Source: Eucommia ulmoides
Taxonomy: Eukaryota; Streptophyta; Magnoliopsida; Garryales; Eucommiaceae
Assembly (NCBI GenBank): GCA_016647705.1
Contig: CM028328.1
Location: 10,246,614 to 10,310,613, forward strand
Direction of reading: 5' to 3'
DNA length: 64,000 nt
Shown: in pieces, positions 1 to 12,000 of the stretch
Numbering within the stretch: the first letter of the stretch is position 1
How the letters are laid out: every line of letters begins with the position of its first letter
The notes under the pieces: model-generated
The model's database searches: none
What the model was told of the DNA's origin: nothing
Seen by the model: only the letters and a program-made list of their open reading frames with translations
Program-made: the position numbers and the translations under genes

Positions 1-2290
1 TTTATTCCTAATACAAAAGTGGCAATCCCATGACCTTTCATTTCAAAATTCTTAGTTAGAAATTTCTTGATTTCATGCAATAAACCTATATCGTTGCTAG
101 CTATCAATGTGTCATTGATATATAGCACTAGAAATAATGAATTTACTCCTACTGAACTTGTGCTATACACAATCATCAACTGCATTTATCTCAAAACCAT
201 ATAAGACAATGATTTGATGAAATTTGTGACACCATTGACGGGAAGTTTGTTTGAGACCATAGATGAATTTCTTTAACTTGTAAACCATAGACTTTGGATT
301 TCTTTATACAAAGTTTTCTGGTTGCACCACATATATCGTTTCTTTAATGTCTCCATTGAGAAACACATTCTTTACATCCAGCTAATGTGACTCTAAATCA
401 AAATGAACTACAAGTGCCATGATAATCCTAAAGAGTCTTTCAATGAAACTGGAAAGAAAGTCTCTTTATAATCCACTTTTGAGAGTCTGGACTTTGTTTG
501 ACTTAATGGAAGTTAATTGGATCATCTTTCATTTTCCCTATATCAAACTTAGGTTCTATGAGAAGAACGATATAATTATCTAAAATCATACTTCTCCTCT
601 CCCTAGTGGATCTCCTTAATATCACATCTTGAAATTGTTAAGTTTGTTCTATAGGTCGTGTTTGAGGAGGAATTTCATTGTTGTCTTCATTTGGAACAAT
701 GTCTAGAATATGACCCTAAACATTGTCATCTAGAGCCTGAACTGTGTCTTGAACAATAATAGGTATAGAGACTTGATCACCGTCAATAATAGATTCCCCT
801 TCGAAGAAAACTGTCTTGAATAGCAATAGGTATAGAGACCTAATCACTGTAAATAGAAGATTATACTTCAAAGACAATATTCCTTATGTTCTTCTTCCCT
901 TTCCAACTCAACAACCTCAAGGAATCTCGCATTTCCTGTCTCGAAAATTTCTAATTCGAGGGACTATAAAACTTAAATCCTCTCAATCGTTCAGTGTACC
1001 CAACAAAGCAGTAGCCAACTGTTCTTGAATCTAGTTTTATTTTATTTGGCCTATAAGACCGTGCCTCAGCTGGACACCCCGAAACGTGTAAATGCCTTAT
1101 ATTATGCTTCTAGCATAACCATAGGTCATAAGAGGTTTTAGTTACCACTTTACTTGGTAGCCTGTTCAGGATATACGTTGTAGTCTTAAGTGCTTCTCCC
1201 TAGAGTGATTCTAGTAAAGAATAATGAATTATCATACTTTTTACCATGTCCTTAGGCATTCAATTTTATCTCTCAGCAACACGATTTATGCCAGGTTTGC
1301 TCGGCATGGTGTACTGTAGGACTATTCCCCATTCTTCTAGGAATTTAGCAAACGATCTAGGACATTGTTTTCCTGATCCGTCAAATCTTCCGTAGTATAC
1401 ACTACCACGGTCTGATTTGACAACCTTAATTTTTTGTCCCAGATAAAGTTTAACTTCATCTTTGAAATAATTAAATACGTCCAACGATTGAGACTTCTCA
1501 AGAATTAAATATAGGTACCCATAACGAGAGTAGTTGTCTATGAACGTAATAAAATATTTTTGTCTATCCCAAGATGCCAAGGGAATGGTCCGCAACATGT
1601 ATTAGTTCTAAAACACCGGAACTCCTATTGGCACCCAATTTCCTTATGTTTATCTGTTTCTCCTTGACACATTCAATACAAACTTTGAAATTTGTTGAAT
1701 CATGGGGATCAAAATCTCTGTCTGAAACAAGCCTATTTATTCTCTATTTAGAGATATGTCCTAGATACTTATGCCAAAGTATTGCGGAATTCTCATCAGA
1801 TAATTTACATTTTGTAGCACGAGTAGTCGTTTGCAATGTTTCATTATGTGAAACAATAGTATCCAATAATTATAGATCATCAATTAAAAAACTAGTTGTA
1901 ATAATATTTGAATCTCAAAAAAAGATTGAGGTTATTATTTCCAAATGAGCAAGAAAAACGAAATTTGTCTAAAGCTGAAATAGAAACCAAATACCGTCTC
2001 AATGACGATACAACATATGTCTGTTTCAAATCCAAAAAGTAACCAGCCTTTAAAGATAATTTAAAATTCCCAATTGCCTCCACAACAATAGCTTTTCCAT
2101 CACCCACATAGATGCATCTTGTAGCATCAATTGTCTTTCAGCTTCATAGAAAACCCTGTATAGACACACTTACATGAGTAGTAGCACCAGAATCTATCCA
2201 CCAAGTGTGACAAGATACAAAAGCTAAATTAACCTCAGAATAAACTTGAGAGAGAATCATAATCTTTCTTACATACCATGCAGCTGATAG
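1..2290 (-). mobile_element. Copia LTR-retrotransposon pol fossil, truncated
   Basis: On the minus strand this stretch carries Copia pol parts in the usual order when read from 2260 down to 1. They are a protease-like segment with D-S-G (about 2110-2260), the region before integrase (1830-2110), the integrase core (about 1200-1830, including 1266-1598), a linker, and reverse transcriptase (about 1-600, with a recognisable LDVKNVFLNGD motif). The order protease-integrase-RT identifies Copia rather than Gypsy. No LTR is visible and the element runs off the left edge. It is broken, with many breaks (well over ten), and looks old. The join with unrelated DNA near 2290 is approximate. Confidence 0.85.
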
Positions 2291-3160
2291 GTGTAAATTA
2301 TCTATCTATTTCCAATCCGAACGTTATTAGTTTTCAAGTATGTTTAGTACGTTTTAATATGGTTTTATGTGTTTTTATCTAAATCAAATGTTTTAGGTGA
2401 AATGGTATGTAAACGGATCAAAAACAATTAAATCGGATCAAGAACGGTGGAAAAAGGGTGAAAATGTGCAAAGCCGAAACAAGTGCTGTAACTTCAAGGC
2501 CATTTTTGTCTATGAATAAATCCGATTTTGGAACAATTCAAACCTTGTAAGTTGTATTTCTTTCTCTTATATTTCCATTGGTTTTTGAATCACCTCAATC
2601 AGAATTCAAACGAAGACGTTACAATCAAAACAAGAAAGTGTGTCATCGCCGAGGCGGTGAGAAGGCAGAAACTTGGTTCATTATCCCACCGCTGCGGCCG
2701 TCACCTCTGTGCCAGTTTAGATATTATTTTAGATATTTTAGGATATTTTGATCCCTAATTTCTCATCCTCTTCTCTCCATTTGACCAAGAGACCTCCATA
2801 GACTTTAGGAGGATAGATTGAGAGGTTTTGAGAGTGCTCATTCAATTCCTAAGGAGAAGATCACGTTGCAGCGAAAGAGGATCGATCTCGAAACATTTTT
2901 AGCGATAAATATTTGGACAAGGCTAAGTTTCTCTCGCTCTTTCCTTTATTTCTTAACTTAGGATTGTTGTTTAAGTATGTTTAACTTAGTTTTCATTGTA
3001 TAATCGGCTATAGCCATGAGCTAAACAGATTTTTGTCTAGGGATTAATATATTTATGAAATTGTTGTTTTGTTGAGTTTGTGTTTGGTTAGCGGTTGTTC
3101 TTCGTTATTTTGATTGTGTTTGCCGTATTATTTGTTTATTATGTTTAGAATGATATATCG
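2290..3160 (+). repeat. Probable Gypsy (Athila/Tat-like) LTR fragment
   Basis: No gene is visible. The stretch resembles plant Athila/Tat LTRs in style: a segment rich in GGATCAA and GGTGGAAAAAGGG, a GC-richer middle (about 2640-2720), then short purine-rich 'gaga' motifs and a TAGCCATGAGCTAAAC stretch near 3010. This is recognition by resemblance only. No paired LTR, target duplication or primer site was found in the window. It could equally be an unrelated unclassified repeat. Confidence 0.3.
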
Positions 3161-3169
3161 AGTAATGAT

Positions 3170-6100
3170 CATGTGTTAATTTTAAAACATGTTACGTGAG
3201 TTAAAAAAAATGAATTAAATGTTTGAGCTCCTACTAATTAGTGTTAATAACGTATTGTGTATGTATTTTAGTAAGATTATTTGTATAATGTGCTATCATT
3301 CACGTTATATACTTTTATACAAATAAGTTGAATTGAGCTGAGTTTTTATTAATCTTGATTTATTAAAATGTATGATATTTTATATTGAGGTGAATTAAAT
3401 GATTAAAGAATGATTTAATTTGATCATAATATTGATATGACTTGTATGGTTAATATTAATATTAAAGCATGAGAATTCTTTTTGATATCATATATATGAG
3501 TATTTGAATACATGACATATTAATCTGTGCTTAATGATTCAAGTTGATATTTTTCTGCACAAAGATATATTTATAGGCATGAAGCACCTAGCTATTTGCA
3601 AGATAGTATGTTATTCTCATACGTTTCATATATTTTTATTTTTAAATGATTAGTATTGTGGAAGGGATTTAGCATGTTGTGAGATAACATCTTTAATACG
3701 CATATTATTATTGAGATATGATTCATGTTCTTGCGTGTAAATTGTATTAGATCTATGTTGATTGATCCTAAGTTATTCTTGAGATATGCTTCCTATTCTA
3801 GTGCATTAAAGATTATATGACTTGATTTTATTTAATAGGAAGACATTATTTGATATCATGAGTAAGAAATAAGAACTTAACTGAAATTATGTGATTACAT
3901 GTTATATTGTTGAAGTATTTTGATTATCTCAGATTTATTCTCTTAAGTATGAATTGACTTGTTTACAATTATATATGGGGGAAGTGTTTATAAGAGGGGT
4001 AATATTATGTCATGCTTATATTGAAAGATGAGTTTTGTTGAAAAATAAAAAGAGTTAATATGCTTGTAAAATATTAATATCATGCTACATTATTAAGATG
4101 TTTTGATTGCATTAGGGGGAGATTACATTTCTAAGTGATGTTTTTGTGTTCCCCTTTCCCCAATTGTTTTTTGAGATGACAAAGGGGGAGAAGTAGTTAA
4201 TGTTTTATTGAATATTTTAAGGGGAGTTTATTATATTTGTGCTTTGTTGATTATTTTATGAATATCTTCATTACTATACTTAAATGAGTTATAAAACCCG
4301 TCCTCAGATTCAGAGGGAGTGTGGTTATATTATTGTTTTGAAGAAAATATCAAAGTTCATTGTAATCATCAAAAAGGGGGAGATTGTTGATCCTAAGATT
4401 TTCATGGACAATTAAATGTTGATATTTTTTGGGGAACTAATGGTTTGATTAAGTGTTTCAGTTTATTAGTTCTGATGATGAAGATATGATGACAAGTAAT
4501 GGATGTATGCTAAAAAGACTTACAAAGACGATGGACATTAAGAGACCGAAGATTTTGAAGAATCTAAGGAAAAATAACTCAGGTTAATTTTTACTCTTAA
4601 TATATCACGATTAGGATCACACACGACACAATTTTTTTTTAAATTTATGTGTATTTTGATAGGATCCTAATTAGTGAAATTATCTACTCCTATGTGTAAT
4701 TGAAAAAAAAAAAGTTGATAATTAATTAAAATTGAATTTAAGATTTTAGTAGAGCTAATTGACAAAAAAAAAAATCAGTTAAATGGGCAAAAACGTTCAA
4801 GAAACTGAATTAAAAACAAATTTAGAAGAGATTCCTAGCATTGACAAGTCGACAGGTAAGTCAACCGGAGCATAGAAGAATAAGTCTCTGAATCTCCTAG
4901 TCGATAGGTAGGCCGACCTATACTTAAAAGATGAACTCTCTGAATCGTTCGGTCGACAGATGATGGATGGGCGGTCGACCAATGGGCGAAGAAATTTTGG
5001 CTTGGCTAGTATCCTGAATCGAGTAGTCGACTTATAGGTGTTGGTCGGTCGACTGATGAGTCTGTTTCAAGTTTAGAGGATTTCATGGGTTTGATTCAAA
5101 ACTAGCTATTAACAAGTTGTTTTTGGCTTACTTGATTGAGATATTATAGGGATCTGTACTTAATTGAGATATGGTCTATATATTTTATTATCCCTATTAA
5201 TTTGATCTATTTAATTAAAGTTATTTTAATTAAAGTGTTTTAATACTTTCTATTTTGATGAATTTCGATTTAAAAATGTTTAAGGACCAAAGTGAGATTT
5301 TTCAAGAATATTTTTAAATAAAAAAGAGCTATTTTGATTATATATGATGTATGGAGTCTAGAGGTGTCATTTAATGGCATAATATTTAAAAAGTAGTTGT
5401 TATAAGATATCTTTGAAATTCCTATATTTAAACCTGCAAATTTTGAATTTAAATATTGCTATTTTGGTGGAGATTATTTTCGGCCTAAAATATGGGAGAT
5501 ATTTAAAGGATTTTATTTTGATCATTTGATTTAGTCCATATATTTAAATATAATTCTTTCTATACTTTCATTGATTAAAATCAAATTATTTTGGGGACTA
5601 AATTGAGAGTTTTAAAAGTTATAATATTAAGTTGAATATACCAGGATTGAAATGAATCAATATATGGGGTCTATAGGTGATTTTAAATGACATATTTTGT
5701 GGAAACTAGCCGTTATAGGGCTTATTTCAAATGACTTTAAATAGACTTGCGGATTTCACTTGTTAATAAACAATATCAATAACTATTCAATTCCTAAACT
5801 TTTCTAAGAGTTATCATTCTGATATTATACTGAAAAATATTGTGAGATTATTCTGGAGTTAAAGTTCTTGAGTTAAAACGCTAATTTATTTGACATCACC
5901 AATCTGAGCTGTCTAGCGATCTGTTTTGCAATTCATTGGTGTTTTCCTGGTGAGATCATTCCAATATTATTCTTTAATTGAATATTTAATTATTATTACT
6001 TACTTGGTGAATTGATCTTTTGAAAAATTATTTTTAAACTTTAAAAGCATAAAAATCTTTTAAAACGATTTGTGTGTTAATCTGATTACGTGCTTAATTA

Positions 6101-6900
6101 TGTTACCCTCATTCTTTATTATAATCATATTTTGTTTCATCACTTTATTTCTATCACTAGTATCGGAACATTAATTGAGTATTAATTAATGTAAGGTGGT
6201 AGAAGCTCCGAGTGGGAAGAACTTATCAATTTTTGTAATTGGTTAGTTGTGTGCAGATTAGATACTATTGGGAGTGTCTAATCAGGGGTAGCTGGTTTCA
6301 ATCTCTTCCGGTAAAGAGATTGAGGTTTTGATCTTTTCTTAGAGTATAAAAAAATTAGGTGTTAATTCTTCCTTAATTGAATTGATTTGTGAGCAATTTT
6401 ATAACGGTTCAATCCCTACCAAGTAAAAGGATATTTTGAGTGTTTGTGAGGTTTTGATTCTTTAACCTAAGGTATAAAAAGAATTAGGTTATTCTTGAGT
6501 CTTTAAAAAATAGAAGTTATTCATGATCCTGTGAAAAGAAATTTATAAAGGTTAATTATGTGCCTGTGAAAAGAATCTTTGTGAGAGTTTGGTTCCTACC
6601 TTTAAAGGAATCTTGAGTTTAGTGGGTGTGAATTTTCGTGGGGCTCAGATGACTGAATTAGGCAAGAGTAGCTTGATGAACTAGGATATATCGATGTGTA
6701 CTGTATTATTTATTTCTTTTATTTTTTCTTGTGTTGTTTGAGTGTGTATCTAGAGCTTATTACACTTATCCGCTGCTATAAAGATAATAAGTAATTTTAG
6801 GATAAAATTAATTGTTTAATTTTTGAAGTGTTATTATTTGGATTAATTTTCTAATACTACCCAATTCACCCCCCCTTTTGGGTAGTTCACTGGGCCAACA
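3170..6900 (+). mobile_element. SIRE/Maximus-type Copia element, 3' end with 3' LTR
   Basis: An AT-rich non-coding stretch (about 3170-4384) contains several purine-rich tracts of the AAAGGGGGAGA type (near 4113, 4180 and 4372). This is typical of the region between pol and the 3' LTR in SIRE elements. The last tract directly precedes a TGTTGATCC start at 4385. The LTR then runs to the CCAACA end at 6900, about 2.5 kb. Two solo LTRs of the same family lie at 29485-31585 and 47143-59853, both in the opposite orientation, which supports both borders. No 5' LTR or pol part is present here, so this is a broken 3' remnant. The left limit is uncertain. Confidence 0.75.
4385..6900 (+). repeat. SIRE-type 3' LTR
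   Basis: The LTR starts TGTTGATCC after a purine-rich tract and ends GGGCCAACA. Its ends are the reverse complement of the ends of 29485-31585 and of 47143-59853. It carries a cluster of GTCGAC motifs at about 4840-5060, which the other two family members also have. Confidence 0.8.
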
Positions 6901-7870
6901 CTCTGTCTCTCTCTCTCTCTGTCTTTCTCTCTATTTCTGATGTCTCTCTCTTCTTCTCTCTCTCTCTCTTCATCCCTTAGATCTGAGAATCTAGATCTGA
7001 ATATTCATATCTGGATTTTCTAGATATGGTTTTTCAGATCTCATCAATGGCAAAAAAAAAACCTAATTTTAGCATTGTAAGAAGTCAAAATCCAAAAAAA
7101 AAAAACCGAAACCCTAACCCTTGAAAAAAAAAAAAAACTCTGGTTGTGAATTCCGATTCATTCGGTAATTTCTGGTTTCAACAATTTGAGGTGCTGATTT
7201 TGGGAATCGGAGCTAAGTGCCTGTGATTGGAGCTAAGCACCGTTACAACATGAAACGTAACACATTTGTCATTGTGATTTCTATCCGGTATGAAAGGCTC
7301 CCTCCCTCTCTCTAATCTTCATTATGATTCATTTGACTAGAGTTAGCCTTCGATCAAACTTCCAGTTAAACATTGCACCTCTCAAATCATTTTTCGCTCC
7401 AGGTATGACTTGCGATTCAATTTCTCAACTCATAATGCTCTTATTAAATGCCCTAATTCTTTCGTGTTGTTCTTAAGAAGGTGAAGCATTATTTTTTCCG
7501 AACGCGAAAAAACCAGATCCGACGATGTGTGTGTGTGTTAAGAAACCAACTCTGACGGTGTGTGTGCAAATAAATCAATTTCTCCGTCGTCTTCTTTGTC
7601 TGGAACTATTTCATCTCCTTCGTTGTTTGGACAATGGCTTTTCCGATCTGGACGGCACAGATCTGGTGAAGATGGTTTACCCAACTCAGATAGTAGGTTT
7701 GAGAGTGGAGAAAAAGATAAGGAAGATTAAGTCTGGTGTTGTTTACTCTTTTTTTCATGTTTATTGTCTGGATTTGTTTTTCGAGTCTGGTTCACAGCTA
7801 ATATCGTTTGATTGTTTAGTCAATTGTTTGTGGGTATCTGACAGTGTATTTATTTTGTGTGTATGTGTGT
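6901..7870. repeat. CT-rich tract and AGATCTG-rich region of unknown nature
   Basis: 6903-6975 is a CT microsatellite. It is followed by repeated AGATCTG/CAGATCT-type motifs (6978-7045), A-rich runs, and a stretch with TG-rich tracts. The longest reading frame (7525-7926) has no recognisable domain and looks fortuitous. A similar AGATCTG-rich region occurs at about 37085-37500, also next to a tandem array. The pair may mark one diverged repeat family. Confidence 0.4.
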
Positions 7871-7871
7871 G

Positions 7872-8386
7872 TGCGTTAACGTTAATGAAAGAGAGAGAGA
7901 GAAAAAAAAGACATGAAATGCGTTAACGTTAACACAAAGAAGCTCAAAAAATGTGTATTAACATTAACGAACACTCAACCCAAATACACAAACAGTAGAT
8001 ACAGTACAATCATGTTAACTTTAACACAAAAATCCAAAAAAAATAAATAAGTAACACTAACACACACAAGCAGATGATGAAGATATATTAACGTTAATAC
8101 ACAAACTAAAAGACATAAAAATGCGTTGATGTCAACACAAAGAAACCTAAAAACTGTGCATTAACGTTAACACTCACTCAATTCAAAAATATAAAATATT
8201 ACACACGGTGAGTTAATGTTAACGCAAATACATGAGGGCTAAAAAAATATAAGTTGCGTTAACGTTAACGCATAGAACCTCCAAAAAGTAAAATACGTTA
8301 ACGCTAAAACACATAGTCCGATGGTGAAGATGCGTTAATGTGAATACACACAAAAAAATACATGAAAATACTTTAACATTAACGTG
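7872..8386. repeat. Array of about twelve GTTAAC palindromes
   Basis: The motif TGCGTTAACGTTAACGCA is an exact 18 bp palindrome at 8255-8272. It recurs in diverged form at about 7872, 7919, 7955, 8011, 8085, 8122, 8157, 8208, 8292, 8331 and 8371, spaced roughly 35-65 bp. Partial flanking similarity (for example GATGGTGAAGAT or GATGATGAAGAT before a copy) indicates decayed tandem repeats. The array lies about 560-1080 bp upstream of the proposed MYB-CC start codon. It could be the subterminal repeats of a DNA transposon or a regulatory array; no terminal inverted repeat was found to settle this. Confidence 0.7.
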
Positions 8387-8948
8387 AAATTCAAATCTTA
8401 GTTTTTTAACATAGGCAATATTTGAATAAAAAAAAACATAAGTAAAGTGTATTGCTGAATAATGTCATATTGAATATTATTTGTATTATTGTATAGGACA
8501 AAATAGTAAAATCATAAATATGAGTGAACAGTTAGGGTAATATTAATAACTTTTTCTTTAAAAAAATTGTGGTTAAAAACTTAATAAAAAAATAAATTGT
8601 GGGTAAAAACTTAATAAAAAACTAGTAGAGATCTAAACTCTAAAACCACCTTCTTTTGGAGGAACAAAAAATTAATTACCCATAAAAGTGCCCCCGCATT
8701 ACCGTACTCTAGACAGTGACAAAAGTTCCAGTAAATAATGTTGATAAATGAAAGTGCCCCACAAAGGTCAAGTTTAAGGTTAGTTATTTTGTCCACCTAG
8801 AGAGAAATTTAAGGTTGTCCGAGGGTCCACGTAGAGAGAGAGAGAGATGTAGAGGGGAATGGTGCCAACCCAGCATGAGAATGAAGAAGGTGATGAGCAG
8901 CTTGAAGTTGGGTTGATGGTGGATCATTAAAAGTTTCTTCAAGGCCCC
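8387..8948. other. Upstream region of the MYB-CC gene; no gene seen
   Basis: AT-rich to about 8620, then more balanced DNA with a GA microsatellite (8834-8848). This is the expected place for promoter and 5'UTR. I cannot point to a convincing TATA box or transcription start. Confidence 0.35.
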
Positions 8949-9099
8949 ATGAATGATCGAAGAGACCACGTTGAAGATGATCTCGAAGAGCTGCAGCCGT
9001 CCGTTTTGATGACCGGCGATATGAAGCCTCGGCTCCGGTGGACGCCGGAACTTCATGCACACTTTGTCAAGGCCGTCGATCGGCTCGGCGGCCCATATA
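8949..9099 (+). CDS. MYB-CC gene exon 1
   Basis: Encodes an acidic N-terminus (MNDRRDHVEDDLEEL) and the first half of the GARP domain, ending after GGPY in phase 1 at a GTTAGT donor. An antisense open frame over the same bases is a shadow. Confidence 0.85.
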
Positions 9100-12000
9100 G
9101 TTAGTACCAATTCATTTTCTCTTTTTCTTTCTCCCCTCCCCCCCCCCCCCCCCCCCTCCCTTTTTTTTCTCTCCCCTATTTTTAGTGATGCTACCCGATT
9201 ATTTTCTTCCTCGATAAGAAATTTTGTTTTTTCAAATAAATTCAATTTATCTTGTTTCATTTTTTTTTATCTTTTCTAAAGAATCTGTGCCTTTTTCCCC
9301 TAAAAAATTCAAAAGTTTACATGAAGTATTTTTAATAAATTTCTTGTAACATCGCATATGACCAATGGCCTAATAACTTTTAGATATGAGTCTATGTGGC
9401 GCAAAATGTTTAATCAAAGTTCCTAGTAGTAGTTCACATGATACTTTATATATTAGACAATCTTTTTTAATGGTTTCGACATCAGATCTCACAATATGCC
9501 CACTCAAAGATACGACGTCCTTGTTGTGTTGGTCTAATTAGTCCCCTTGGTTGGTGGTATACCATAAGCAAACACAAAACAGCCCAAAAACGGATACATA
9601 GTACCTACCTTCAGGCCTCTATCCTTCTCTAGAGCCTCTAGTCCTCTATTGATAATGGTACCGTCTTTTGTTTGGACTCTGGTTGACTTTGATACCATTT
9701 GTAACACTTCATGAACCCATTCCGAACTTGAGTTCATAAGACCTAAAATGCTTAAGTCAAGTTAATAGTATTTAGCCCACATGGAACTTTATATATAAGA
9801 CAAATTTTTTTAATAGTTTTGATTTGGGATCTCATACCCATGCACTGTCATAGGGTCAAATTTTTATCCTCTACCTGTTGCCAAAGTTTTTGGTACATTG
9901 TGTCTTGTGCAGAATGATTTTTTATTTGATGTACAAAATTAATTACTCTTGACTTGCGCCGTTGATGCGACATGCTCCAGGACTTATTTACGATTGAGTA
10001 CGCCAGCTACCAAGTTCAATTTTCTTGATTTGTGCACCCAAGTAAAATTAAATTCAACTAAAAATTCATGCCAATGTGTCTATTTTTGCAGTCAACTTCT
10101 TTTGGGTTTTAAATTAGGGGTTTGCCAAATTGTTCATCATCACCATAAACCTCGTTCTCATTAATTAGTGCTTCCATGTGTCAAGACAATGAACAACAGC
10201 TATCATCTCCTTCTCATGGGTTAAGTAATGTCACTCAGGATTTTTCAATTTTCCACTTTCATGAGCAATAAGGTGGCTCTCTTGCACCAAAACACCCCTA
10301 ATTGCCCTATCCAAAGCATATGTCCTTACCTCGAATGGCACCTCAGATATTGGCAGCTTCAAAATAGCTTCAGTTAAAACTACATCATTCAAAATAGCTT
10401 CAGTTAAAACTACTTCCTTCAATCTCTCAACAGCTTGTCAAACTTCATACTCTAGCTAGTTGCATTTTGCATCTTTTCTCAACAAATACTCTTTTATGAA
10501 CTTCGGTAGTAGTTCGCGAATCCGAGGAACAAATGTAATTCAACAACCTTCTTTGGTGTTTCCCAATCGGCTTTCACCATAAATTCATTTATTCCCACTT
10601 GTCCATGGCTCAACCAGAAACCAATTGATATCACTTCTTTGCGACAAAACTTGCACTTCTCTTTATTCACATACAATTGATTCTTTCTCAAGTTAGAGAG
10701 AACCTTCCTCAAGTGTTTAAGGTGATATGCAAGTGTCACTAGAAATCACAATGTTGTCAAGGTAAACAACAACAAACCGCTCTAGGAACTCGTACAATAC
10801 ATCATTCATAAGATTACATAAACTAGCATGATCATTGGTTAAGACAAATGGCATCACCAAAACTCAAAAGACCCATACCATGTCAAAGACGTGGTCTTTG
10901 GAGGGTCACCACAATATGGAGAGAATGTAGATGTTGTTGTCTCGGTCATTCTATTGGCCAAAATAAAGGAAAACGTTGAAGCCTATGTTAAGACTTGTCT
11001 TGTGTGCCAGGATGATAAGTTAGAAAGGAAAACAGAAACTAGATTGTTTCAACCATTACCAATCCCGGAAAGACCCTAGTAGTCCACTTTGATGGACTTC
11101 ATTTCTAGATTTCCAAAGGTAGATGGCATGCATTCCATCTTTGTTATACTGAATTGTTTTGCAAAGCACGTTGTGTTTATCCTTGCCCCTCTTGTGTGTA
11201 CCGCAGATGTTGCTATGGATTTATTTTACGAGCATGGTATGAAATAATTTGGATTGCAGGAGGACATCATCAATGATAAGGACACTCGATTTACTATCCA
11301 TTTTTGGACTGTGTTGTTTAACATGATAGGCATGGAGTTGAAGTTTTCCATTGTAAATCACCCTCGAACAGATGAATATATCAAGAGGATGATCCCATTG
11401 TTGGAAGAACACATAAACTTTATGTGATGATGATCTAGAAAAATTGGGTCGAGTTCCTAGACAGTGCGAGTTTTGTTACAACCTACATAAGTCATCAGCA
11501 ACAGGGATGAGTCTGTTCGAGATTGCAATTGGACAACGACTTCTTACCCCAAATGAAGTGGTTGCCTAGCATAGTGGAGGAACTTTTCCTATGACCTATC
11601 TATTTGCCCGAGGCAAACAAGAGCTTATCGATGAGGCAAAGGACAACTTGATCAAAACAACTACAAAAATGAAAATATATGCAAATCAACAACGCAGAGA
11701 GTTAAGAGTTTAGAATTGGAGATCGAGTTATTTTAAAACTCACTCCATAAATTTGGTAGATAAGCAGGAAGATGGTATACCAAGGGCTAATACTAAAGTT
11801 TGACGGACCATTTGAGGTGGTTAAACATGTTGAAAACACTACTTATAAATTGAAGTTGTTGAAGATCCACCTTTCTTTTCACATAAGCTTTCTGAAACCG
11901 TTCAACGAGGATCTGTTGAACGTGGGAAGAAAACAAGTGAGACGACTCTCTCAAAAATCTTATGATTGAAGAAAATGATCTTTCAATTTCTTCCCAACAA

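Noticed and set aside
7525-7926. 133-residue frame as a gene
   Set aside because: Starts in a GTGT repeat and ends in a GA repeat; no domain, and similar DNA elsewhere is repeat-like.
7872-8386. CRISPR array reading of the GTTAAC repeats
   Set aside because: Spacers are related to each other and the repeat is short and degenerate in a plant genome.
8784-9260. 158-residue minus-strand frame over the MYB-CC exon 1
   Set aside because: It is antisense to the GARP-domain exon and includes a glycine run from the C-rich tract; no domain.
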